Notes: a model not told the origin generated them from the letters alone. DNA of 64,000 nucleotides from Tubulanus polymorphus (GCF_964204645.1 NC_134026.1:15518650-15582649), one strand, 5' to 3'; shown: positions 48,501-59,979, numbered from the stretch's first letter. A program made the numbers and translations.

Positions 48501-50567
48501 TGTAGATGATAGTTATCTAAGTGAATACCAGAAGAATATAAAACCGAAAGATCATGTTTTTACAGAAAAATTAATACTTACTCAAAATAATAAATACAAT
48601 TATATTGTTCATTATAGACTGTTAAAATTTTATCTAAAACAAGGATTGAAATTAAAGAAAGTACATAGATATATTGAATTTAATCAATCGAAGTGGTTAG
48701 AAAAATATATAGTTATTAATACTCAACAGAGAACCATATCAAAAACAGATTTTGAAAAAGATTTCTTCAAATTAATGAATAATAGTTTTTATGGTAAAAC
48801 ATGTGAAAATATTAGAAATAGAAATGATATTGAATTAGTAAATAATTCTGAAAGATTAAGACATTTACAATCAAGCCCTAGACATTTAGGAAATAAAAGA
48901 TTTGAAAATTATTTAACAGCAGTAAAATTAAAAAGAATGTCAATGAAATTTAATAAACCTATATTCATTGGTTCAACTGTTTTAGAAGTATCAAAATTAT
49001 TAATGTATGATTTTTATTATAATGTTTTACAACCACTTTTTGGGGAAAAACATATAGAAATCTTATATTTTGATTCTGTAACAGCTGACACCCCAATATT
49101 ATTAAAATGTAATGATAAAATATTGAACAAAATGAACGTTATATTTCATATGGTGAAACAGAATTAATACAAATAAATGGATTAATGGATGTTTGGACAA
49201 GAAATGGATGGAAAATATTAAAGAATATTATTAGGCATAAAACAAATAAGAAAATCCATAGAGTTAGAACTAAATTAGGGTTTGTATATGTTACAGAAGA
49301 TCATAGTTTAATTAAACGAAATGGTGATGAAATAAAACCAACTGATATAAAAATTGGGGATGAATTATTACATAAAAGATTTTTCCAAAGAATGAATCAT
49401 ATGTCATTTGATGAAATAATTGATAATATTTATAATATAGAACCCGAAACATTAGAAGAAAAAGAATATTTTATCGAAGGAATTTTTATGGGAAATGGTT
49501 CAGCAGGTGTGTATAATAGTGTTAGTGGAACTTAATATTGTTGGTATTTATGCGATCAAGATTTGAAATTATTAGAAAGAATTAAGAAATTCTGTGAAGA
49601 AGTTTACTCAAATAAAACATTTAGAATCATGGATGTTATGAAATCATCAGTAGTTTATAGAATACTCGTTAATAACCCTAAAGATTTTGCAATTAAATAT
49701 AAAGATGAATTCTATATTCATGCAACAGTTAAAAGTAATACTTCAACTAAAGAAAAGATAGTGCCAAATTATTTATTAAATGCAAAAGATGATTTAAGAA
49801 AATGGTTCTTCATTGGATTCAATGCTGCAGATGGTTCAAAAAGTTTCAAAAACCGCAAAACAATATCTTTAGCTCAAAAAGGAAAAGTTGCTATATCAGG
49901 ATTGAATATATTATGCAATTCATTAGGTTTTAATATGAATATTGGATTGATTAAATCTAAACCAAATTGTTTTAATTTAAGCCATGTAGAAAATGAGTTA
50001 ACTGAAGAAGTTAAAGATTTATTTGAAATATATAACCCATCAGATTATGTTTATGATTTATCAACTGAAGATGGAACATTTAACTGTGGATATTCATTAA
50101 TAGCGGTCAATACGGATGCCTACATACTAAAAATCAAGACAAATGACATAACAAAAGACTTAAAAACATTAAAACATCATTTTGATTTTAGCAATTATCC
50201 CAAAGATAATGAACTATTTAGCAATGATAATAAAAAGATTCCTGGTAAGTTTAAAGATGAATTAGGGGGTGATGAAATGATTGAATTTGTTGGGATAAGA
50301 AGTAAAATGTATAGTTATAGAACAAAAGATCATGAAGCTAAAAAGTTAAAAGGAATAACAAAACATGTGGTTGATAAACATATAGAATTTCAAGATTATA
50401 TAAAATGTTTATATAACTCATTTGTAATGAAACATAAAATGAATTGTTTAAGATCAGAAGATCACGAGATGTACATTAATGAAGTTGAAAAAACTAGTTT
50501 GAATCCATTCGATGATAAAAGATATATTTTGGGTGATGGAATAAAAACATTACCTTATGGTTATTAA
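45582..50567 (+). pseudogene. PolB: Protein-primed DNA polymerase B of the Polinton, split by an intein
   Basis: Replicates the element. Start ATG at 45582 inside the TIR. Two U1-type zinc fingers come first (C20/C23, C71/C74 with paired His), then the conserved KCFPWSIISCLHP block near 46545. Exonuclease motifs follow: YGDFES (47064-47081), LSGYDTHLF near 47565, and LKSDVVILADIF near 48050. Polymerase motifs: DANNLYG (48280-48300), KLMNNSFYG (near 48770) and the catalytic YxDTD, which is interrupted after its first Asp by the intein at 49075-50111. The C-terminal part ends with a DDKRYI block and TAA at 50567. Breaks: frameshifts near 46680, 46830, 47015, 47470, 47790, 47960 and 48110-48210 (a G-run at 48205-48215), a TAA near 47208 and a TAG at 48301-48303. 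It ends 4 bp into the convergent minus-strand gene. Confidence 0.95.
49075..50111 (+). other. Intein with LAGLIDADG homing endonuclease in PolB
   Basis: In-protein insertion of 1,037 nt (~346 codons). It starts with Ser in SVTADTPILL, the usual N-terminal splicing block, has TEDH at 49293-49304 (the TxxH block), and ends in DLSTEDGTFNCGYSLIAVN, with Asn last and Thr as the first residue after it. Splicing needs Ser, Asn and Thr in these places. The penultimate residue is Val, not the usual His. LAGLIDADG motifs are FIEGIFMGNGSAG (49470-49508) and WFFIGFNAADGSK (49803-49841). The insertion lies between the first Asp and the Thr of the YxDTD motif, the same point as the archaeal pol-c inteins. 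One frameshift near 49115-49125 and one TAA at 49533-49535 break it, so it can neither splice nor home now. Confidence 0.92.
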
Positions 50568-51877
50568 AACGTAAAATCAATATCATCATACTCGAAATCA
50601 CTACTGGTTTCTTCATTTTTATTTAATTGTTTAGGTTCTTGCATTTCATTTTTCTCATTTAAATAAAGTTCTATATTGTACCACATTTCATCTCGCTCTC
50701 TTTGTTTCTTTTTGTTTGTTAATTCATCAAATGGAATTATAATATCGATGTTTAAAAAATTTACAATCTTATTTCAAAAGAATTCATAATTAATTGAATC
50801 TATTATTCTATTATTTACATAATATCTTAATATTTTTTTGAATGTTTCTTTTATATTTTCCATATCTTCTTCTGTTAATTCAGGTTTTTTATAATAATCG
50901 TTAAATAATAGATGTAAATACATTTTCTTTCCTTGTGTGTTAAATGTTGATGGAATAATTGTTTTTATAATATCTTTCTTAGTTATTTCACCATTTTTAT
51001 TTTCTATCATTTTAATTTTTTCAAGCCATAGCGTATATTCTGGTGTATGATCTTCCATAGAAAATATCTTAAAAATTTCATCTAGATATTTTAATTTTGG
51101 TTCTATAAGAATATCTCTAGTTTTTTCATCACCCCATAAATTTTTTTGCCATCCACATTCATTACAAAATATCACAGGTCCTTCTTGTCTTAAGTGCCCA
51201 TAAATACATTGTGGGCATTTTTTTCTATCATTTCTTGGTAAAAGACCTTCATTAAGCTCTTGGTATTTTCTTACGTTTTCTTTATGTTTTATTGTTCTAT
51301 TATGTAGATTTGAATTACTTGTTGTAATAAACAATTTACAATATTTACAATAATATGTTTTTCTTACTAATTCATTATATTGTTTTTCCAACTTTTTAAG
51401 TGTTTCTTCATTATCTGGCAACGTTTTCTCATATTTTATTTTTTCTAATATTTTATTTTTTCTTTCATTGAATTCAGTTTCAAATTTATTAGAAATTTTA
51501 TCTATATGTGCTTTACGAAATTGATGATTCTCCCAATCTTCTATATTTTCAGGTCTATATTTTATTCGACAAGGCTCACAGAAATATTCTTTTATATTAT
51601 CCTTATTATAGAATAAGAAAGGTCTTTTCCAAATAATTTCAGATTCAACTTCAACAGAATTACTACTACTTTCGTTACTATCAACATTTACCGTTGTGTC
51701 ATTAATTTTACACTTCTCTGAATGTTTTTCAACATAATTTCTTGAGAATAATTTATTACAATTTGGGCAGTTTATTTTAAAGGGTTCATAATTTTTATCA
51801 TGTTTTTTCATATGTCGAGCCATATTACTTTTTCTTTGAAGTTCACCACAAATTTCACATGGTATCTTCTCATCCAT
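50564..51877 (-). pseudogene. Zinc-finger/zinc-ribbon protein, VLTF3-like candidate
   Basis: Starts at 51877. Order: C2H2-type fingers near residues 7-25 and 38-55 (CEIC, CPNC), further Cys/His pairs (CEPC with HQFRKAH; CKYC with HNRTIKH), then a zinc ribbon, CPQC...CNEC, near residues 220-245. After it comes a helical domain with YLHLLFNDYYKKPELT near residues 325-340 and INYEFF before a TGA at 50774-50776. The frame continues past this TGA with IVNFLNIDIIIPFDEL and DEMWYNIELYL to the TAA at 50564. Zinc ribbon plus this helical C-terminus is the architecture of the VLTF3-like late transcription factors of large cytoplasmic DNA viruses. That match is my reading of the pattern and was not tested. 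It converges on PolB with a 4-bp overlap and is divergent from the penton-like gene, 67 bp away. Confidence 0.6.
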
Positions 51878-51944
51878 TAATTTAGGAAAAAATTTATTAA
51901 AATTAATTTTTAGTGATGAGAGGAAATTTTTTGTGCTATAAATA

Positions 51945-52703
51945 ATGGGTGAATTAAAAGAATATATAATATTTGTTGATTCTAGAAGGCTTACAAATTA
52001 TAAATCACATAATTTATTGGTACAATTAGATAGAGAATTTAATAATTGTGTTGATTTAAAATTAGTAAATGTAAGTTTATGTAAATCATTTTACAATATA
52101 TCGAATAAAACTAATGAACATAGAGCCTTTTTAATTTTTAATAAAAATAAAAATGAATGGGCCTATATATATTTAAAACCGGGGTTATATAATTTAGATA
52201 CATTGGCACAAGAAATTAATAGAAAAGCCTGGCACAAGTCAGGTAATAATTCCGGGTTTAATATTAGATTTTTAAAAAGAGAGAGTTCTAACAAAATAAA
52301 GATAAGGTTGGCTGATATTGAAAAACATTAATTTATGGTAAAAAAACCTATAGCTAAACTGTTAGGAATTCCTCCAGATAAATCTTTTACAAATATTGAT
52401 GCAACACCAAACTTGATACCTTTTACACACTTTTATATTTATTGCAGTTTAATCGATCCTACAAAAACATTCGAAGCAACTAAAGATATAACTTGTAATT
52501 CTGGTTTATTAAACATTTTACCATTGAAGAATGTTAAAGAATTTGGAACGCAAATAAATTATAATTTAGCTGATTGTGATTTCAAACCATGCATTCCTAA
52601 ATTTAATAATTGTAGATTAGAAATTAGAAATCATAATGGATACTTAATTGATTTAAATAATTTCCCTGTTACTTATGAATTAATTATCAGATGTAGAGAG
52701 TAA
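51945..52703 (+). pseudogene. Penton-type minor capsid protein candidate
   Basis: One frame of 252 codons with a single TAA at 52329-52331. The N-terminal half (YIIFVDSRRLTNYKSHNLLVQL) and the C-terminal half (LIPFTHFYIYCSLID, then NCRLEIRNHNGYLIDL and FPVTYELIIR) are rich in beta-strand patterns. The layout and length fit the single-jelly-roll penton proteins that fill vertices of Polinton and virophage capsids. The start motif is TATAAATAATG. Assignment rests on position and strand pattern, not on a search. Confidence 0.55.
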
Positions 52704-52718
52704 TTTTTTGATATATAA

Positions 52719-53060
52719 ATGAATATAACAGTAGGGCCGAGTATATGTTTTGGGTTTGATTATAAACATGGTAAAAAAATTAGAATTAAACTAAATGATG
52801 TAATTACTGATATTAAAAGTAAATCATTTAATAATGTATCAATGATTAATAAAGAAAATTATATTATAGAAAAAGTAATTGATTTAATTAAAACACCTTT
52901 AGAATATTATGAATTAAATGAAGATGGAATTATCGATGATATTAAAAACATATTATCCAAAATATATGATAATCATAAAACTAATAATACTATAAATGTT
53001 GAAATAATCATAAATAAGATAACTGATTATTTTGAAGATAGTAATTTCTTTTCTAAATAA
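52719..53060 (+). CDS. Polinton hypothetical protein, 113 residues
   Basis: Intact frame starting at a TATATAAATG motif and ending directly before the next start (TAA then ATG). Mixed strand/helix pattern, Ile- and Asn-rich, no transmembrane segment, no motif recognised. Confidence 0.8.
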   Translation: MNITVGPSICFGFDYKHGKKIRIKLNDVITDIKSKSFNNVSMINKENYIIEKVIDLIKTPLEYYELNEDGIIDDIKNILSKIYDNHKTNNTINVEIIINKITDYFEDSNFFSK

Positions 53061-53282
53061 ATGGCGGATCAGAAGTGGAACATAACTGGATTATATAATG
53101 GAGCATTACTATCAGTTGGAACTGTTGGTTATTCAATGGTATTAAAAAAAGTATTTAAAATGGGAAGTTTTAATGTTGATAGATTTGATATAAATGATAT
53201 TTTAAAATTAACGCTAGCAGTTACTTTATCTAATGTAACTGTTGATTATTTGGAAAAACAAAACTATATTCCTCCTATATAA
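53061..53282 (+). CDS. Small Polinton membrane protein, 73 residues
   Basis: Intact. A glycine-rich hydrophobic segment (GALLSVGTVGYSMVL) and a second moderately hydrophobic one (LKLTLAVTLSNVTVDYL) suggest membrane or virion association. I recall the motif LYNGALLSVGTVGY from other animal Polintons. Starts one base after the stop of the previous gene, within AAATAAATG. Confidence 0.8.
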   Translation: MADQKWNITGLYNGALLSVGTVGYSMVLKKVFKMGSFNVDRFDINDILKLTLAVTLSNVTVDYLEKQNYIPPI

Positions 53283-53306
53283 ATACCTAATTTTTTTATT
53301 AAATAA

Positions 53307-53708
53307 ATGGCATCTGCAATTATAACTATTATAGGATCGGCAATTGTTAACGCTTTAGCATTTACTGGTGGTGGATATTTGTTTGAGCATATTGATAAAA
53401 ATAGTTCATTAGCAGAACAAAGAAGACATAACTTAGCGTCAGAAAAATATAATAAAGCTGCAGAAGAATATAGAGAAAAGAGACAAAATTACATGGATTA
53501 TATTAACAAAGAATTATATGATCAGAAGATTTCACATAGGGATTTTCAATCAGTTGATGATGCAATGAGTTTATATAACGCAGTAACAAATAAAGAAAAA
53601 TTACATCTATACAAACCTAAATTATCGGATTATTATACCCCAAGTAAAGAACAACAGAAATATGAAATAATGTGGATTTTAGGTGGAACAGTTATTGTTT
53701 ATTTGTAG
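53307..53708 (+). CDS. Conserved Polinton protein, 133 residues, N- and C-terminal hydrophobic segments
   Basis: Intact. Hydrophobic N-terminus (IITIIGSAIVNALAFTGGGYLF), a charged coiled-coil-like middle (residues 30-70) and a LSDYYTPSKEQQKYE block before a hydrophobic end. This layout is widely conserved among animal Polintons as I recall; its role is unknown, probably a virion or membrane component. Start motif AAATAAATG. Confidence 0.85.
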   Translation: MASAIITIIGSAIVNALAFTGGGYLFEHIDKNSSLAEQRRHNLASEKYNKAAEEYREKRQNYMDYINKELYDQKISHRDFQSVDDAMSLYNAVTNKEKLHLYKPKLSDYYTPSKEQQKYEIMWILGGTVIVYL

Positions 53709-53747
53709 CATATAAATTTACTAATTAGTAATTTTTTTGCTAAATAA

Positions 53748-54161
53748 ATGGATGATGAAGTTGATAATAATGATATTATTCCTCATGATATAAATAAAAC
53801 TAAATTAAAAACATATTTAGAAAAACAAACATTAGAATTTGAAATGACTTAAAGATTAAAAAAAAATATATATTATTTTATTATTAGTGGTTCAGTTACA
53901 ATTAGTTCTGTAATAACATTTCTAGCAATATTCAGTCCATTAACACCTTTAGCTATATCAATTGGTGTGCTAGGATTATCATCAAGTGTTTTAACTGGTA
54001 TAAGTTCAAAATTGAATATAAAAAGTAATAAACAAAAAATTAAAACTAATATAAAAGAAATTAATAAATTAAAAAATACACTAGATTATAAAATGAGTTT
54101 AAATGGTCATATAACAGTTGAAGAACAGGACAAATTATTAAAAGAATTAATGAATTATTAA
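53748..54161 (+). pseudogene. Polinton two-helix membrane protein, one stop
   Basis: From the ATG at 53748 (AAATAAATG motif) the frame is interrupted by TAA at 53850-53852 and then continues in the same frame to 54161. After the stop come two hydrophobic helices (YYFIISGSVTISSVITFLAI and LAISIGVLGLSSSVLTGIS), a basic helix and a conserved-looking ITVEEQDKLLKEL end. Probably a small membrane protein of the virion; function unknown. Confidence 0.75.
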
Positions 54162-54178
54162 TTTTTTTTATTATATAA

Positions 54179-55510
54179 ATGGTAGATAGTTTTCCAAAAG
54201 CTTTCCAATATAATAAATCGATTAAATATAATATTCCAGCAATAGATCTTAATAAAGATATTTCATATGGAAATGAAGTTTTCGATTCATTAATTAATTT
54301 AGATATTTATGTTACTGAAACTAATAATTTTAATGCAAAGATGGAAAATATATTTCATGTGTATACAATTAATTTTAAAAATCTAAATGAGGCAAAACAA
54401 TGGTTATTAAAATCTAATATGAAGTATTGGCAGAACCAATTAAATTTTGCTGTTTATTGCGCAACAACAGGGTGCGGTATAAGTTGGAATGATCATTTAA
54501 ATAAACCAAGTTTACCATTGCTATTATCACTTTTTAGATTTCATACATATTTTCAAATAAAATTAATGAATGAAATTAGAATGTCCTTTACCAGGTTCAA
54601 AATATTTTAAACAATTGGATAATAATATCAATTTTTCTAAGTCTTATAAAATATGTAATGAATTTGATATTAATTTGTCTATTAATGATTTTAGAGCAAA
54701 AATTGGAACAATGGGTGGATTAGGAATATTATATACTAAAGAATTTGGTAAAATAATAGCAAATTCAGATATAAGAATACTAAATTGGAATGAATTACCA
54801 AAATATTATAATAATATACAACAAAAAAATAATGGTTGGATTAATTTCATTTTAGATAATATTGAAGGTTTTACAAAATCAGGTATACAAAGAATAAATC
54901 AATCTATTAGAACTTATTTGATATGTGTTTTGGAAATGATAACACTTCATTTGATGCGCAGAAACAATTTAAAGTTTTATTTGAAGATTTCATACATATT
55001 GATAAAAATAGATCGATTCCAGAAAACATAGTTAGGTACCAAAATTATTTAGATAAATCACATATTAGATTAAATTATTGTATAGGCCCTAATCTATTAA
55101 TTATTTCTAATGATTTAGTATTAAAGATGGGAAATATAATTGGTTATAATAATTTAATTAAGACTGCAACAATAAATAATTCATTTGGATTGAATGATAT
55201 AAATAAAACGATTATTACTGCTCCAAAATTAATGGAAGGTGAAAACATTAAAAAACATTTTCAATCAACAGAAACTAAAACTAAGAATATTAAATAAAAT
55301 AATGATTCTAAAATAAAAGATTACAATACTACAGAAAATGGTGCCGTACGGCACCCACACGGTGATATAAAAACTGATATTATTCAACATGACATAATTA
55401 AAACTGATAATGATGATAAATCTCATGAAAATACTAAATTAGCTATTACTTGTATAGGAATTGTAATAGAAGGAATATTATATTTTAAATTTTATTTTTT
55501 TTATTATGTA
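54179..55510 (+). pseudogene. Conserved Polinton protein with C-terminal anchor, frameshifted
   Basis: Start at TATATAAATG. Blocks in order: CATTGCGISWNDHLNKPS (near 54457), CPLPGSKYF in another frame (from about 54580), TMGGLGILY (near 54708), GWINFILDNIEGFTKSGIQR (54835-54895) and SFDAQKQFKVLFEDF (near 54950) back in the first frame. A TAA stands at 55295-55297, and the same frame continues with a HENTKLAITCIGIVIEG membrane-like segment (55425-55475). I recall this block order from a conserved Polinton gene, likely structural, function unproven. Frameshifts near 54575 and 54915. Confidence 0.8.
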
Positions 55511-55511
55511 A

Positions 55512-56932
55512 ATGGAAGTAGAAGGTGGAGAAGATTATGAAATGGGAGAAATGGGAAATAATAATGATGGGTATATTGATGATGATTATAATGATGCTGA
55601 AACTAATATTGATAATGATAATGAAACAGCATATAATTCTAATTTAGCAGATAGTGGTTCTAAAGACCCATCAACAGATGAATTTGATAGAAGAACTAAA
55701 TCGAGAATAAATCCTGAAAATCCAGATTTAGTAAAACAAAATTTAGAATATAATGAATATATTTATAATTTTAAACCTATATTTGAAAGATCTGGGTATA
55801 ATATAAATGCCAGAGGCGCCAGACTTTTAGTAACAGAATTAAAATCTTTAGATGGTGAATATTATTATCATTTGAAAGATGATTATTATATTAATATCAC
55901 TTATAAGAATCAAAATAAAATATTAGCAGAATCAACTTTGAGTAATTTAGAATCATCTAGAATTAAAAGAATAAGTAATAGCAATGAAATATAAAATGTA
56001 ACACAAGAAGAAGTAAATCAAAATAAAAGAGTATTTAAACAAAGAATTGATAATTATTTGAAACAATCAATGATAATTTAGAAACAGAAACAACTTCTGA
56101 ACATATAACTTCCAAAACTAGTAAACTTAAATCAAATAAAGTTCCAATTGAAAAACTTTTACTAAATGGGTTACTTGACGCAACAGATCAAGAATTAGAT
56201 ATATTTTCTGATAAAGCAATTAGAGAAATTATTAGTATAAGACTTGCATCTGATAAAATTGCGCATGATAAAAGTATAAGAGATTTTAAAATTAGAAAAA
56301 GATAGAACTGATAAAATTAAGGAAATAGAACAATTGAAATTAGAAAGATAATAAAGTTATTGAAGAAATTGAATTTAAAAAAAGAAATGCATATTTAGAA
56401 AAAGAAAAAGATGATTTAGAATATAACATAGAATTTCAGAAAGAAGAAATTAAATTATTAAAAAAATCACATGATTATAATATTAATAGATTAAAAGTTA
56501 TTTTTAAAGATTTGTTGATAAAACCAAATTCTGAAATATCATTAAAAGATAGAATAAAATTATAATTTAAACTAGAAGGTATAACAATTCTTTCAATTCT
56601 AACAGCTGTAACTATGTTATTTACAATAATTGGTTTAGCTATTTCAATTTCATTAAAATCCACGCCTACACCCAATAAACTGGATAAACCACCAAATAAT
56701 AATTTATACAAGATAAAGTGAAAGATGGTTTAAAAAAATTAGCAAAATATTTATGGGAACTATCTAAAAAATCTGCCGCAGCTTCACCCGGAGTTATAGC
56801 GTCAATTGTTGGTTTTATATTGAAATCTGCAGGAAGTATTATTAACTTTGCTGCTGAACATATTATTTTATTTTTAATTACAATTGTTAGTGCTATTATT
56901 TTTGGGTTAGTGAATATGATAAAAAATAAATA
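55512..56932 (+). pseudogene. Polinton acidic coiled-coil protein with C-terminal membrane helices, broken
   Basis: Starts at 55512 (TATGTAAATG) with a strongly acidic, Asn/Asp/Glu-rich first 60 residues, then NARGARLLVTELKSLDGEYYY. A TAA at 55992-55994 is followed in frame by more coding sequence. Further pieces in other frames are a LNGLLDATDQELD helix (near 56165), a long charged coiled coil (56340-56520), and after 56560 hydrophobic helices (ITILSILTAVTMLFTIIGLA and, near 56770-56930, AAASPGVIASIVGFILKSAG then ILFLITIVSAIIFGLV). The order acidic head, coiled coil, Ala/Gly-rich amphipathic and membrane segments is typical of a conserved Polinton protein thought to be virion-associated. At least four breaks. 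Confidence 0.75.
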
Positions 56933-56953
56933 ATCAATTTTTTTATTAAATAA

Positions 56954-58201
56954 ATGAGTGGGAGTTATATAAATCCTTCTAAGAATTCTAGAATATCTAA
57001 TGCTATTAAAGCAGAGAGATCTCATCATATAATTACTCATAATCCTTCTAATATTAATCCTGATGAAACATTATATGTTAGAATCCCGAGATTAAATCAA
57101 AATACTTTTTATGTTCCAAATAGTATTTATTTATCAGCTGATATAAAAGTAACTTGTCATGATGATAATTATGTTGTAGATAATGTTGGAAGATATTTGA
57201 TTAAAACATTAACTATAAAGATTAGACCAGAAACAGTTTTCTCATTAGATGATTATAATTTATTTATGCATTATAAAGATGTATGGTTAACAAAAGAAAA
57301 TAGAAATAATATGATATTTCAAGGCATCCAATCAGAAAATCAAAATAAATTAAGATCTGAAGCTAATAATGCAGTAGTAACTAATGCTGTAGATAATTTA
57401 ATCAAAAAGATTTATGGAAGCAAATACCAAATTCCGTTAGACTTTGAATTGATAAATAATAATGCACCTTTGTATAAATACGCAATTCAAGAAGATATTA
57501 TATTCGAAATAACATTTGCTCCTGTTAATGAAATTGTATTATCAAGCGTAGTTAAAGATATGGGTTATAAATTATCGAATATATGTTTAGAATATGATAC
57601 AGTATCTGATGAAAATATTGCTAACACAATTCAAACTCAATACAATCAAGGATTTTCATTATTATATGATTACATTGATAAATTTAAAACTGTAACTATT
57701 AATGCAAATGAAGAAATAATTAACGAGAATATTAACTTCCCAAGGAGATCTACTAAAGGCGAATTAATATTCTTTACCATTGCAACATTTCTAATGGCGC
57801 AATAAATGTTGATGATTATTATAATCCTGAAATATCAAAAGTAGAAATAACAATTGAAGGTATAGCAAATAAAATATTTTGTCAGAGAATGAGAATGATA
57901 GATCAGTGGCCAGAAATTAGAAAACATTTTATGAATGAAAGAAATAAATCATCTGAAAATTGTAATATTAATCAAATTGATTATTATACCGGCAATAAAT
58001 ATGGATTATGGTTAGATTTTAGAACAACAGAGGATAATTCATTACGTGGTTCTGGGAAAAAGCTGCAGAATACTAAAGATGGGATACAATTATTCATGAA
58101 AAAGAAGAAAGGAATCAAAAAATTTCAAAATGCACATTTATATTATATCTGACGCGCAATTAAATATTATAAATTCTCAATTAGATAGTATTCAATATTA
58201 G
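56954..58201 (+). pseudogene. MCP: Double-jelly-roll major capsid protein of the Polinton, frameshifted
   Basis: Starts at AAATAAATG. The N-terminal part has HNPSNINPDETLYVRIPRL, then SIYLSADIKVT, and a MIFQGIQSENQNKLRSEA block near 57310-57360, followed by KYQIPLDFELIN; these match the conserved blocks of Polinton major capsid proteins. The second half (from about 57795) is in another frame and includes YGLWLDFRTTEDNSLRGSG near 57998-58055; the last 16 codons are in a third frame, ending with TAG at 58199-58201. Frameshifts near 57795 and 58145. The protein would form the icosahedral shell; this copy cannot. Confidence 0.88.
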
Positions 58202-58231
58202 AAATATTAAGTTAAAATTAACGATATATAA

Positions 58232-59294
58232 ATGGGTGTTAAAAAAACTCCTAATACTAAAGAACAATAATTAAGAAATTTATATTACAACCCTGGGAGT
58301 TCGGTTGCTTATTCTTCTACCAAAAATATATGGCGTCAAGTAAAACAAGATAAATTAGATAAGATAATCCCACAAAATTTAGTTAAATATAATGATATAA
58401 ATGATTTTATGTTAGAACAGCCAACATATACAACACATAAAAAAATTGTTAGAAAATATAAAACTCGTAAAACTATGGTAAGTTATGTAGATCAACAGTG
58501 GCAAGGAGATTTAATTGATATGAAAAATGTTAAGAAAGATAATGATGATTATTGGTGGATATTAAATATGATTGATATTTTTAGTCGTTATGTATGGAGC
58601 TTCCCACTTTATAGAAAAGATGATGTACAAACATCAAATGTTTTAAGAAAATTTCTTTCGGATGATAAACTAAAACCAGAAAAAATACAATTTGATGATG
58701 GAAAAGAGTTTGATAATTCACTTGTTCATGAACTCTTAGATAATCATAATATTAAATATTTTTCAACAAAATCGGATAAAAAAGCAGCAGTTGTTGAACG
58801 ATTTAATAGAACATTAAGAACAAGAATGTGGAAATATTTTACAGCAAATAATACTTTTAAATGGATTGATGTTTTACCAAAATTGATAGAAGGATATAAT
58901 AATTTTTATCATTCTTCTAATTTATATGGAGCATTTCTTGTAGATGATTTTGGTGAACCTAAATTTAAAGTTGGTCAAAATGTTAGAATTTCTAAGTATA
59001 AAAAGATATTTGACAAAGGATACGATCGATTTTACTAGGGAAATATATAAAAGGTTATAACAACAAAACCATATGTCTATAAATTAGAAGATTTAAATGG
59101 TGAAGATTATTGATGGGTATTTTTATGAAGAAGAATTGAGTTTAACTACTGAAAACCTAGAACAAGAATATAAAATTGAAAAAGTATTAAAAACAAAAAC
59201 TATTAAAAGAAAAAAATATTCTTTAGTAAAATGGGTTGGATGGCCAGATAAATTTAATGAATGGATATTATCAAGTAAAATTAAAAATATATAA
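58232..59294 (+). pseudogene. INT: Polinton integrase with C-terminal chromodomain, broken
   Basis: Start at TATATAAATG (58232); TAA at codon 13 (58268-58270), then in frame a SVAYSSTKNIWRQV block. Numbered from 58409, catalytic residues are D34 (WQGDLIDM), D96 (FDDGKEF) and E130 (VVERFNRT), with the usual DDE spacing. After the core, VGQNVRISKYKK is the SH3-like part. A TAG at 59036-59038, a further stop and a frameshift separate the last piece (59097-59294), which has YKIEKVLKTK and YSLVKWVGWPDKFNEWI, a chromodomain that would read histone marks. The chromodomain piece ends one base before the ATPase start. Sequence between the core and the SH3-like part looks shortened. Confidence 0.9.
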
Positions 59295-59549
59295 ATGAAT
59301 AAGGAATTATTTATATTTGAACCTCATAATGTGTTAATTTCTGGTGTAACAAATTGTGGAAAAACTTATTTTATATCAAATTTATTAGAAACTATTTATA
59401 AAAACTATTTTGATAATATAGTATTATTTTGTCCAACATATGAATTAAATCAAACTTATGATATAATATTACTAGAAATAATAAATTTATTATATTAGAT
59501 CCTAAAACAGTTAAAGAAAATTTAGATGATTGTATTAAAATAGCAATTG

Positions 59550-59627
<78 letters not shown>

Positions 59628-59976
59628 GTATAAAAGATCTAATACATTATTTATCATAGATTATTGTGTTAATCTACATGATTCAAAAGTTAGAGAAAGT
59701 GAGTTATGCTATTTAGCTTTTTCTGGGAGACATTTTGGGATAACAACATGGGTTTTAAATCAAAAATATAATTCAATTGTTAAAGATTTTAGAGAAATTA
59801 TTAGATTTTTAGTTTTATTCTACAATAAAGATAGGAAATCGATGAAAAATGCACTTGAGGAAAATGATATTATTCCGCATGATTTACATAATGAATATAT
59901 GGATAAATTGAAAAATAATAAAAGATCAAATTTACTATTTCGATTACAACACCCATTTAAATATGAATTCATTTAA
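59295..59976 (+). pseudogene. ATPase: Polinton FtsK/A32-type packaging ATPase, with a (TA)n insertion
   Basis: Starts at TATATAAATG, directly after the chromodomain stop. Walker A is SGVTNCGKT (residues 16-24). After FCPTYELN a frameshift near 59475 occurs, the next 25 codons are in another frame, and then a microsatellite of about 85 bp fills the middle. The second half (from about 59635) carries the Walker B strand TLFIIDYC, where the residue after the Asp is Tyr, then LAFSGRHFGITTWVLNQKYN and the sensor-like region. Known: this ATPase packages DNA into capsids in Polintons and relatives. Here it is broken by both shift and insertion. Confidence 0.88.
59546..59632. repeat. (TA)n/(TGTA)n microsatellite inside the ATPase gene
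   Basis: TA repeats interrupted by TGTA, ending in four ATGT/GTAT units. Located between conserved blocks of the ATPase, so it expanded after the gene was lost or caused its loss. Confidence 0.95.
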
Positions 59977-59979
59977 ACT

